Assembly (NCBI RefSeq): GCF_030285785.1
Contig: NZ_CP127247.1
Location: 4,239,501-4,303,500, forward strand
Length of the DNA stretch: 64,000 bases
From: Parasedimentitalea psychrophila
GTDB lineage: Bacteria > Pseudomonadota > Alphaproteobacteria > Rhodobacterales > Rhodobacteraceae
Reading direction: 5' to 3'
The stretch's first letter is position 1, and each line of letters starts with the position of its first letter. The translations under genes were made by a program, and so were the position numbers. The notes under the pieces were generated by a model. The model was not told the DNA's origin. It made no database searches and worked only from the letters and a program-made list of their open reading frames with translations. Shown in pieces: positions 57,000-64,000 of this stretch.

Positions 57000-57238
57000 G
57001 CCATCCCCCCCGCCGCACAGGAAAGGTGATTTGTCCCGGGTCCGGTCCCCCCGCTGCGATCCGACATCGCCGCAATAGACGGCAATTTGCCCGGTCGGGG
57101 CAAGCGCACCGGTTGACAGAGCCGCAGAGTTAGTTCGACCGCCGCCACTCTCAAAGGCTGCAGCGGCACCACAGCACCCGGCACCCGCAACGGCTTGCCT
57201 GTCTTGCCACCCTTCTTTTGTCTCGCAACTCTGGCCAT
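56996..57238 (-). CDS. possible small basic protein coupled to the HNH gene
   Basis: 80 codons, ATG at 57238, TGA overlapping the HNH start. The N terminus is very basic (MARVARQKKGGKTGK), the rest Pro/Leu-rich with no recognised domain. Support is limited to the ATGA overlap and a GTGAGAT before the start. It may be a chance frame in GC-rich leader DNA. Confidence 0.35.
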   Translation of the reverse strand: MARVARQKKGGKTGKPLRVPGAVVPLQPLRVAAVELTLRLCQPVRLPRPGKLPSIAAMSDRSGGTGPGTNHLSCAAGGMA

Positions 57239-57420
57239 GTTATCTCACATTCCAGCACCGGACCGCGGATACGGCCCCAGCATAATATTAACTATATATC
57301 GTGGTTCAAACCTGACAAGCCCTGCGGTTCCACTATATCTCGGGTGAAACTTAGCGGTCTTTTGCAACGACATGGTGACACAGCCCTTGCTTTGGTGGCA
57401 GCCGCCTTTTATGGGCGAGC

Positions 57421-58005
57421 ATGACCCAATTGATCCGCTTCAACAAACCCTTTGATGTTCTGCCGCAATTCACCGATCGCGGCAGCCAGGGCACCCCGCG
57501 CCGCACCCTCAGCGATTTCATCACCTTGCCCGGGGTTTATCCGGCAGGCCGACTGGACCGCGATAGCGAAGGATTGATGCTGTTGACCGACGACGGTAGC
57601 TTGCAAGCGCGGATATCTGATCCAAAACACAAAATGGCCAAGACCTATTGGGTTCAGGTCGAGGGCAGCCCGAATGCTGCGGCGCTGACGGCTCTGGCAA
57701 ATGGCGTCGACCTAAAAGACGGGATCACAAAACCGGCAACCGCCCGCCTTATGGGGGACCCTGCCGACCTGTGGCCACGGGTGCCGCCGATCCGGGTGCG
57801 CAAAAACATCCCCGATGCCTGGATCGAGCTGACACTGCGCGAGGGCCGCAACCGTCAGGTGCGGCGAATGACGGCTGCGGTTGGGCATCCCACCCTGCGG
57901 CTGATTCGCTACCGCATCGGAAACTGGACACTGGACGGGCTGCAACCTGGAACCTGGCGGGATGTCAGCCCGCCAGAAACCACCCAAAAGTCTCGTCGCT
58001 ATTAG
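57421..58005 (+). CDS. rluE: rRNA pseudouridine synthase, RsuA/RluE family
   Basis: 194 residues. The catalytic Asp is in [14 protein letters not shown], and YWVQVEG and [23 protein letters not shown] are the other family motifs. There is no N-terminal S4 domain and the length fits RluE, which modifies 23S rRNA U2457 in E. coli. The specificity is inferred. ATG at 57421, weak ribosome site. Confidence 0.88.
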   Translation: MTQLIRFNKPFDVLPQFTDRGSQGTPRRTLSDFITLPGVYPAGRLDRDSEGLMLLTDDGSLQARISDPKHKMAKTYWVQVEGSPNAAALTALANGVDLKDGITKPATARLMGDPADLWPRVPPIRVRKNIPDAWIELTLREGRNRQVRRMTAAVGHPTLRLIRYRIGNWTLDGLQPGTWRDVSPPETTQKSRRY

Positions 58006-58394
58006 TCGGGACCTTACTCAAAACACTGGGCCGCCCCATTGATGCATCTTAGGAATTGAGTATTTTTAGCAAAAAGAAGCCAACGCGGGCTGCACGTCCC
58101 TAGTTTCTTTTTGCAGATAAATACTCATATCGAACCAGCGCAACACGCGCGACGCCAACCGTTGCAGAAAAACCAGAGCCGCGCACGCCTGCTTGACGCT
58201 GATTTTTTCTTTCCCTGTCAGTTTCATCGCCAATCGCGATTACCGCCGGGTCTGACAGCCCCGGCACAGGAACCGAGCCCTCGGTAGAATGGGCGCGCTA
58301 GTGAGATGCATCTACGCACGAGGCATAGTCTGGAGTATCAAAGCACAACCGCCAAGGTCTCCCCTGGCGGTCCGTCTCTCGTGGCAATAGACGA
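58006..58394. other. 389-base intergenic region with a large inverted repeat
   Basis: No gene seen. It lies between convergent rluE and the carboxylesterase. It includes an imperfect inverted repeat with arms at 58059-58079 and 58106-58127. Confidence 0.6.
58059..58127. repeat. imperfect inverted repeat, ~21-base arms
   Basis: Left arm gagtatttttagcaaaaaga (58059 onward) and right arm ttctttttgcagataaatac (58106 onward) pair as gagtattt and gcaaaaagaa blocks around a 26-base GC-rich centre. The arm resembles the 'cttggccaaaaatactcc' end of roseobacter intergenic repeats, so this may be a diverged or paired copy. Confidence 0.5.
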
Positions 58395-59060
58395 TTACAG
58401 CCCTAGCTTGTCGCGTAGGAACGCCAGCGCAACGCTCAGCCCGTCCTGCGCAATTCCGTGTCCGGTTCCCTTTTGGATATGGGCAAAGACATCCCTGAAC
58501 CCGGCCTCCTGCAGCGCCTCTGCCGCCTCAGGCAGCGATTGCGGCGGCACCACGTCATCAGCGTCGCCATGCACCAACAGGATGGACATCTTGCTGACCA
58601 CCTCGTCCTTCAGCGTCTCGGGCGACAACAGACGCCCCGAGAAGGCGACGATGCCGGCCACCGGATCCTCGCGCCGTGGCGCCACATGCAGAGCCATCAT
58701 CGACCCTTGGCTAAAGCCAAACAGCACCAGCTGCTCGGGCAGCACATCCTCGTCCACCATCAGCGCATCCAAAAAGGCATTCAGATCCGCAATCGCCGAC
58801 TGCATACCGCGTTCGGATTCTTCCTCGGATGAGCCGTCGATCCAGGGGATCGGGAACCATTGATATCCCATCGGCGCGCCCGCACAGCGTTCCGGCGCAT
58901 CGGGCGCTATGAACAATGTATCCGGCAAGTGCTCGCCCAGTGGATCAGCCAGCCCCAGCAAGTCAGCCCCATTGGCGCCAAAGCCATGCAAGAACACCAC
59001 AACAGACCGGGTTGTTCCCGATAGCGGTTCTTTGCGTTCTGCGGTCAATACACGAGTCAT
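58395..59060 (-). CDS. carboxylesterase/phospholipase, alpha/beta hydrolase (YpfH-like)
   Basis: 221 residues. Nucleophile Ser in GFSQGSMM, Asp in HGDADDVVPP, His in GTGHGIAQ: a complete catalytic triad of the carboxylesterase 2 family. The oxyanion region FLHGFGANGADLL is near the N terminus. No signal peptide. The ATG at 59060 has AGGGAAGG before it and overlaps the glycosylase stop (TGATG). Confidence 0.9.
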   Translation of the reverse strand: MTRVLTAERKEPLSGTTRSVVVFLHGFGANGADLLGLADPLGEHLPDTLFIAPDAPERCAGAPMGYQWFPIPWIDGSSEEESERGMQSAIADLNAFLDALMVDEDVLPEQLVLFGFSQGSMMALHVAPRREDPVAGIVAFSGRLLSPETLKDEVVSKMSILLVHGDADDVVPPQSLPEAAEALQEAGFRDVFAHIQKGTGHGIAQDGLSVALAFLRDKLGL

Positions 59061-59701
59061 CAGATTCCTTCCCTGGATTTCGCTACCCGGTAATAGGAAA
59101 ACAACAGCCGCGCCGCAACCGACCTCCAGGGTGACCAACCTGCGGCCATTTTGCGCAACTCTCGTTCTTTCGGCCTGTCAGGCAGCTCAAACAGAATGCG
59201 TGCGGCCTCTTGCAACGCCAGATCCCCTGGCGCAAACACATCCGCACGCCCAAGTGAGAACATGGCGTATATTTCAGCAGTCCAGGCGCCGATCCCCTGA
59301 ACCTGGATAAGTGTCCTGACGACATCGTCAGTCGGAGTCCCCCGCAAGGCGTTGAAATCAATACCCGCTTCGGCCAAGGCACGGGCATATTTGACCTTCT
59401 GACGACTCAACCCAACCGCCCGCAACTGCGCGTCACTGGATGTTATCACTTGGCGCGGATCGGTCAGCTGCGCCTCTTTCATCCGGCCCCAAATCGCCGC
59501 CGCCGAGGCGAGGCTGACCTGCTGGCTGACAATCGCCGATAGCAATGCGGCAAAGCCATCCGCCTTGCGCCGCAACGGCAATGGTCCGGTCAATTGCAAC
59601 GCCGTTGCAAACCGCGGATCTTTGGCCGCCAACCAGGCGGCCCCTTCGGCCACACAGGCATCACCTGTGATGATACGCCCCACATTTGGTTCTGACGCCA
59701 C
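59060..59701 (-). CDS. DNA-3-methyladenine glycosylase II (HhH-GPD family)
   Basis: 213 residues. Removes alkylated purines from DNA. The helix-hairpin-helix IQVQGIGAWTAEIYAM is followed by FAPGDLALQ with the catalytic Asp. SAIVSQQVSLASA is the usual early helix. The GTG at 59701 is chosen since GAGGAG lies 6-7 bases before it; an ATG at 59722 is possible. Cotranscribed with the esterase by overlap. Confidence 0.88.
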   Translation of the reverse strand: MASEPNVGRIITGDACVAEGAAWLAAKDPRFATALQLTGPLPLRRKADGFAALLSAIVSQQVSLASAAAIWGRMKEAQLTDPRQVITSSDAQLRAVGLSRQKVKYARALAEAGIDFNALRGTPTDDVVRTLIQVQGIGAWTAEIYAMFSLGRADVFAPGDLALQEAARILFELPDRPKERELRKMAAGWSPWRSVAARLLFSYYRVAKSREGI

Positions 59702-59797
59702 GTCACTCTCCTCTATCGCCATTGCCTGCAGATTAGCCGCAGCCTGCAGCACTGCAACCGGGTTGTATCCGGCAATTTTCGCAGCTACCCATTTCAA

Positions 59798-61036
59798 ATG
59801 ACAATTAGCATGACCCCTCGCGACGACAGTGTCGCCAAACGCAACGTCGCCATTCTGGTGATGGCGCAGGCGTTTCTTGGCGCCCAGATGCCGATGATCT
59901 TTATCCTTGGCGGGCTGGCCGGGCAATCGCTGGCGAGTAACGCCTGTTTTGCCACCCTGCCGATCTCGCTGATCGTGCTGGGCTCGATGCTGTCGGCGAC
60001 GCCGATTTCCGCAATCATGCAGAAATGGGGCCGCCGCACCGGCTTTATCATTGGCGCATTTGGTGGTGCGACCGGCGGGTTGGTGGGGGCCTATGGCCTG
60101 TATCTGGGCTCATTCCCGATCTTCCTGGTTGGCAGCCTGTTGACCGGTATCTACATGAGCGCCCAGGGATTTTACCGCTTTGCCGCCGCTGACACCGCCT
60201 CTGAGGGGTTCCGCCCCAAGGCCATCTCTTACGTCATGGCAGGCGGCTTGCTATCGGCCATCATTGGCCCGCAATTGGTCAAACTGACCAGTCAGGCCTT
60301 TGTCGTCCCCTTTATGGGAACCTACCTGACAGTGATCGCGATCAATCTGGTTGGCGCCTTGCTGTTCCTGTTTCTCGACATTCCCAAGCCGACGCCCCCC
60401 AGTGCCACAAGCCCGCGTGGCCGCACCCGGTGGGAGCTTCTGAAAACGCCGCGCATCGCCGTTGCGGTGATCTGCGCCATGGTCTCATATGCGCTGATGA
60501 ACCTGGTGATGACATCGACACCGCTGGCGGTGGTCGGCTGTGGCTTCACCCAGAACAACGCCGCTGATGTGGTCACCATGCATGTTCTGGCGATGTATAT
60601 CCCGTCGTTTTTCACCGGCCACCTGATCTCGCGCTTTGGCGTCGAAAAGGTCGTTGCCGCCGGTTTGGTGATCCTGGCCGGCGCAGGCGCGGTGGCGCTG
60701 AATGGGGTCGAACTGGGCAATTTCTTTGGCGCGCTGATCCTGTTGGGCTTTGGCTGGAACTTTGGCTTCATCGGCGCCACCACCATGCTGGCCGGCGCCC
60801 ACGAGCCGCACGAGCGTGGCCGCATGCAGGGGCTGAATGATCTGCTGGTGTTTGGCGGCGTGACCTTTGCCTCGCTGTCATCGGGCGGTTTGATGAACTG
60901 CTCGGGTGGCAATCCGGTTGAGGGCTGGAACGCCGTCAACATGGCGATGGCACCGTTTTTGGTGCTGGCCGGTGGCGCGCTGATATGGCTCACCCTGCGT
61001 CCGCGCCAGGACAGCTACATAGGTGACAAAGGATAA
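59798..61036 (+). CDS. MFS transporter
   Basis: 412 residues, about twelve hydrophobic segments. GRRTGFIIGAFGGATGG between helices 2 and 3, and YRFAAADTASEGFRPKAISYVMAGG are characteristic of a group of bacterial MFS proteins without a known substrate. Two ATG codons (59798 and 59810) are possible; neither has a strong ribosome site. Divergent from the glycosylase. Confidence 0.83.
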   Translation: MTISMTPRDDSVAKRNVAILVMAQAFLGAQMPMIFILGGLAGQSLASNACFATLPISLIVLGSMLSATPISAIMQKWGRRTGFIIGAFGGATGGLVGAYGLYLGSFPIFLVGSLLTGIYMSAQGFYRFAAADTASEGFRPKAISYVMAGGLLSAIIGPQLVKLTSQAFVVPFMGTYLTVIAINLVGALLFLFLDIPKPTPPSATSPRGRTRWELLKTPRIAVAVICAMVSYALMNLVMTSTPLAVVGCGFTQNNAADVVTMHVLAMYIPSFFTGHLISRFGVEKVVAAGLVILAGAGAVALNGVELGNFFGALILLGFGWNFGFIGATTMLAGAHEPHERGRMQGLNDLLVFGGVTFASLSSGGLMNCSGGNPVEGWNAVNMAMAPFLVLAGGALIWLTLRPRQDSYIGDKG

Positions 61037-61060
61037 CGCCTAATCCCGCGTTATCCTTTG
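61027..61060. terminator. perfect hairpin overlapping the MFS stop codon
   Basis: 13-bp perfect stem, 61027-61039 with 61048-61060, 8-base loop; includes the TAA at 61034-61036. It separates the convergent MFS and squalene-synthase-fold genes; no strong T run. Confidence 0.75.
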
Positions 61061-61071
61061 TGCCGAAACCG

Positions 61072-61848
61072 CTACCAGCGCCCCAGAGCCGCCCGCCAGA
61101 TCAGCCCCGCACGACGGCGGAACTCGCTTTGGCCAAGCGCCCCCAAGGCCACCCGTTCAGGCTGCTGGATGATCTGGCGCAAGATCGCCTCGGCCTGCCA
61201 TCCAGCCAGCAGGGCAACACCGGCACTGGGTGATACCCGGCCACCAGCTGCGCGCGCATTCATCAGTCGTTCCAAAGCCTTACATGCCAAAGCTCGCACA
61301 CCGTCCGGGGTTCCATCCAGCAAGGGAACCCGTTTCTGCGCCTCCAGTTTGGGGATCGCCTGCAGCCATTTGGCGACGCCGACGCCATAGGCAAAATCGC
61401 GCACCACGGCTTCGTCTGCTGCGCCCAAAGAGGCCGCCGCCATCCACATCAATCCGCCCGATGTGGCGTCGATATAGCCGTCGAATTCTGCCTCATCGGC
61501 AAAGGGGTCGCGGTAGATATCCCACCGCCGCGCCTCGGCCATGGCGTCAATGGTCGTGGCCAGTTCAGGCCGCAAAAGCCGCGCCAGCGGGGTCCCGATA
61601 AAGTGCCGCCGCACCGATTTGCCAGAGGCAATTTCATTGCCCATATCGCGCCACCATTGAAGCCGCATTTCGGCAATCATGCTTTCCGAGCTGGCCCAGG
61701 GCGCACGTGACAGTTCAACATTGAAGGCATAGAGAGTAAACAGCACTTCGCGTGTGGCAACCGGCGCCGCCATCACCGCCTGAAACCGATCCACATCACC
61801 CTTTTGCACCAGTTCGGCACAAGATTTCAGGTCGTCGTCAAAACCCAT
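61072..61848 (-). CDS. squalene/phytoene synthase-fold protein, probable NDUFAF6-like complex I assembly factor
   Basis: 258 residues of the squalene/phytoene synthase fold. The two aspartate-rich motifs needed for prenyl diphosphate binding are absent: the first region reads LYAFNVELSRAPWASSE and continues MIAEMRLQWWRD. The F-N-V-E-L pattern with M-R-x-Q-x-W is that of NDUFAF6, a mitochondrial complex I assembly protein, rather than of carotenoid enzymes. No crt gene is nearby. ATG at 61848 with AGGAAG upstream, better than a TTG at 61863. Confidence 0.8.
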   Translation of the reverse strand: MGFDDDLKSCAELVQKGDVDRFQAVMAAPVATREVLFTLYAFNVELSRAPWASSESMIAEMRLQWWRDMGNEIASGKSVRRHFIGTPLARLLRPELATTIDAMAEARRWDIYRDPFADEAEFDGYIDATSGGLMWMAAASLGAADEAVVRDFAYGVGVAKWLQAIPKLEAQKRVPLLDGTPDGVRALACKALERLMNARAAGGRVSPSAGVALLAGWQAEAILRQIIQQPERVALGALGQSEFRRRAGLIWRAALGRW

Positions 61849-61928
61849 CCAAGTCTTCCTCAATAGCGATCAGAGACTGCGCCGCATCAACAATATCCAA
61901 ATGGCCCCACTGCGCAGAAGGGGTGATA

Positions 61929-63548
61929 TCACCTTGCTTCACCGTGGTGGATCAGCTTCCAGCGGATCGCATCCAGCAGCGCCTCGAACGAGGCGTCGAT
62001 GATGTTCGGGCTGACCCCGACCGTCGACCAGCGCCGGCCTGTGGCGTCTTCGCTGTCGATGATCACGCGGGTAACCGCCTCGGTGCCGCCCTGGGTGATG
62101 CGCACCTTGAAATCCACCAGATGCATATCAGCCAGAACCTGTGAATAGCGCCCCAGATCCTTGGTTAGCGCCTTGGCCAGCGCATTCACCGGGCCGCGGT
62201 CAGTGCCAGTCTCGTCCATTGACTCACTCACCGAAAGGCGCTTTTCACCGTCGACCTTGACCACCACAACCGCCTCGGACAGGCTGACCATCTTGTTGTA
62301 TTTGTTCTTGCGCCGCTCAATCGTGACCTTGTAGCGCTTGACCTCAAAGAACTCGGGCAATTGCCCCAGTTCGTCGCGCGCCAGCAATTCGAAACTGCCC
62401 TGCGCGGTGTCATAGGAATAGCCCTCATCCTCGCGGACCTTAATCCGCTCCAGAATGCGGGCCAGCGCCGGATCGCCTTTTTCAACGCTCAATCCTGCCT
62501 CGGTCAACCGCCGCCGCAGGTTGCTCTGGCCGGCCTGGTTCGACATCGGAATGATGCGGGCATTGCCTACCAGTTCCGGCGCAATATGTTCATAGGTGCT
62601 GGGATCTTTCAGGATCGCACTGGCATGCAACCCGGCCTTATGGGCAAAGGCCGAGGCCCCAACATAGGGCGCCTGGCGCATCGGCACCCGATTGAGAATA
62701 TCGTCCAGCATCCGGCTCACTTGTGTCAGCCCTGACAACGCATCGCGGCCGACCCCGATCTCAAACAGGCTGGCGTAGGGCTGTTTCAGCAGCAAGGTTG
62801 GGATCAGCGTGGTCAGATTGGCATTGCCACAGCGCTCGCCCAGCCCATTAAGTGTGCCCTGCAACTGGCGCACGCCTGCATCAACCGCCGCCATCGAACA
62901 GGCCACCGCATTTTCGGTGTCATTATGGGTGTGGATGCCCAAATGATCCCCCGGCAACCCGGCGCCGATCACCTCGCCAACGATACGCCCCACTTCGCTG
63001 GGCAGCACGCCGCCATTGGTGTCACAGAGCACCACCCAACGGGCGCCGGCCTCCAGTGCTGCGCGGCAGGCCGCCAGCGCATAGTCCGGATTGTCCTTGT
63101 AGCCGTCAAAGAAGTGCTCTGCGTCATAAAGCGCCTCGCGCCCCTGCGCCACGATATGCGCGATTGAGGCCCGGATGTTCTCCAGGTTCTCGTCCAACGT
63201 GATCCCCAGCGCGGTGGTCACATGGTAGTCATGCGCCTTGCCCACCAGACAGACCGACTGGGTGCCGGCATTCATCACCGCCGCCAGCACATCGTCATTC
63301 GCGGCCGAGCGCCCGGCCCGTTTGGTCATGCCAAAAGCGGTCAGCCGGGCGCGGGTTTTGGGCATCTCATCAAAAAACGCGCTATCGGTGGGATTGGCCC
63401 CCGGCCAGCCGCCCTCGATATAGTCCAGCCCCAAAACATCCAGCGCCTTGGCAATCTGGATCTTTTCCGGGGTGGAGAACTGCACGCCTTGGGTTTGTTG
63501 CCCATCGCGCAGGGTGGTGTCGTAGAGGTAGAGTTTTTCGCGCGTCAT
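61929..63548 (-). CDS. cimA: (R)-citramalate synthase
   Basis: 539 residues. Condenses pyruvate and acetyl-CoA to citramalate, a threonine-independent route to isoleucine. LYDTTLRDGQQTQGVQFS at the start, HTHNDTENAVACS metal ligands, GLGERCGNANL, and a LeuA-type regulatory C-terminal domain. Length and the DTTLRDG context separate it from 2-isopropylmalate synthase. The ATG at 63548 overlaps the cysS stop (ATGA); a GTG at 63560 is possible. Confidence 0.92.
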   Translation of the reverse strand: MTREKLYLYDTTLRDGQQTQGVQFSTPEKIQIAKALDVLGLDYIEGGWPGANPTDSAFFDEMPKTRARLTAFGMTKRAGRSAANDDVLAAVMNAGTQSVCLVGKAHDYHVTTALGITLDENLENIRASIAHIVAQGREALYDAEHFFDGYKDNPDYALAACRAALEAGARWVVLCDTNGGVLPSEVGRIVGEVIGAGLPGDHLGIHTHNDTENAVACSMAAVDAGVRQLQGTLNGLGERCGNANLTTLIPTLLLKQPYASLFEIGVGRDALSGLTQVSRMLDDILNRVPMRQAPYVGASAFAHKAGLHASAILKDPSTYEHIAPELVGNARIIPMSNQAGQSNLRRRLTEAGLSVEKGDPALARILERIKVREDEGYSYDTAQGSFELLARDELGQLPEFFEVKRYKVTIERRKNKYNKMVSLSEAVVVVKVDGEKRLSVSESMDETGTDRGPVNALAKALTKDLGRYSQVLADMHLVDFKVRITQGGTEAVTRVIIDSEDATGRRWSTVGVSPNIIDASFEALLDAIRWKLIHHGEAR

Positions 63549-64000
63549 GTTTTCAGCCACTTCGCTACACCATCTTCAGAAACAAGCTGAAATCCAAGTT
63601 CAACCGCCTGATCCCTCAAAAGATCAGCCTGGACAAAATCCTTAGCGTCTCGAGCAGTTTGATACGCGACAGTGATATTCGCGATTCCCTCGCGTTTAGC
63701 TTGCTCAAAGACCTTGAGTTTACAACTTGTATCTCCGTGAACAGTGGCAGCTTCTTCTGAGTACTCATCCTGAATAGTTTGGTACAATTGACGTACAGCA
63801 CTTGATAGATTCAATGATGTCCTTCTCAGGCTCTCCCCCAATCGAACCGCAATTGAATTCGGATCATAAAAAGGATCAACGAACCGGTCCGAGGCATCAC
63901 CGTAAGTAAGAGTATCTTCGTCATCGGGGTCAACATAAAACGTCAATCCGATAAGTCTCGCCGACCCCTTCAGTTCCCTAACTCTCTTTTCTTTAGCTAG
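63545..64000 (-). CDS. cysS: cysteinyl-tRNA synthetase, C-terminal part, atypical (5' end outside window)
   Basis: 151 residues before the stop; the frame stays open to the window edge. ELKGSARLIGL and, near the end, ARDAKDFVQADLLRD with a final GVAKWLKT fit the CysRS tail (LK-x-x-A-x-LLGL; R-x-AKDFAxADxIRD). Between these lie about 90 residues of acidic, unfamiliar sequence (DPDDEDTLTYGDASDRFVDP and onward) not found in the usual enzyme. By my count the DNA here is about 43-50% GC per 60-base line, against roughly 60-70% in cimA. Overlaps the cimA start, and cysS-cimA adjacency is common in Rhodobacterales. Confidence 0.6.
   Translation of the reverse strand, partial: LAKEKRVRELKGSARLIGLTFYVDPDDEDTLTYGDASDRFVDPFYDPNSIAVRLGESLRRTSLNLSSAVRQLYQTIQDEYSEEAATVHGDTSCKLKVFEQAKREGIANITVAYQTARDAKDFVQADLLRDQAVELGFQLVSEDGVAKWLKT

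Noticed and set aside
57218-57424. 68-codon plus-strand frame before rluE
   Set aside because: No ribosome site, no recognised domain; overlaps the rluE start.

Overview
The window is a chromosomal segment of a marine-type alphaproteobacterium of the order Rhodobacterales (Roseobacter group). This rests on gene content and order: a dusB(nifR3)-ntrB-ntrC-ntrY-ntrX block followed by trkA-trkH-hfq-hflX, an NtrC lacking the sigma-54 contact loop as known from Rhodobacter, a metal-switch HemB of the non-zinc type, DUF6456 and DUF6477-like proteins, and GC-rich 'aaatatcccgggggt' intergenic elements typical of roseobacters. No rRNA, tRNA, CRISPR array, insertion sequence or prophage was seen. It is nearly all housekeeping DNA with short intergenic spaces.

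Layout. 1-6.8 kb: 3' part of gyrA, then M32 carboxypeptidase and ctaA (heme a synthase), trmJ and a ThiE-like protein. 6.8-11.4 kb: a divergent HupE-like / DUF4198 pair whose start codons overlap, a pseudouridine catabolism operon (kinase-psuG) and a DUF502 membrane protein. 11.4-15.1 kb: 3-hydroxybutyrate dehydrogenase, a candidate small RNA, an orphan peptide-type solute-binding protein and a small conserved-looking ORF. 15.1-19.5 kb: an XRE-cupin regulator divergent from an acyl-CoA ligase/FrnE pair, then a Bcr/CflA exporter. 19.6-29.1 kb: mfd with a small membrane protein, hemB, a Tat/lipobox SYLF protein, a beta-hydroxyacid dehydrogenase and a large penicillin-acylase-family enzyme.

29.1-41.6 kb (minus strand): hflX, hfq, trkH, trkA, then ntrX, ntrY, ntrC, ntrB and dusB, with one opposite-strand lipoprotein gene between trkA and ntrX. 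This is the nitrogen/redox signalling and potassium-uptake core. 41.7-43.9 kb: tightly coupled ispD-ispF-pgpA-pncC; ispD and ispF are in the same frame and separated only by one TAA. 44-47 kb: RatA/COQ10-like protein, hpt, lipA and a peroxiredoxin. 47-50.3 kb: divergent DUF6456 and DUF6477-like genes around a DnaA-box cluster, then a non-pyrrolysine MttB-family methyltransferase. 50.6-58 kb: guaA, an EamA transporter, a FadL-type porin, a P-loop ATPase, metA (with the residue linked to acetyl-CoA use), an HNH protein and an RluE-like pseudouridine synthase. 58.4-64 kb: carboxylesterase and 3-methyladenine glycosylase pair, an MFS transporter, a squalene/phytoene-synthase-fold protein that looks like the complex I assembly factor NDUFAF6, cimA, and the 3' end of an unusual low-GC cysS running off the end.

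The signals I would follow first are the candidate small RNA at 12508-12583, the DnaA-box cluster at 48214-48380 between two uncharacterised genes, the single stop codon splitting an IspDF-like reading frame, the atypical cysS tail, and the NDUFAF6-like protein.
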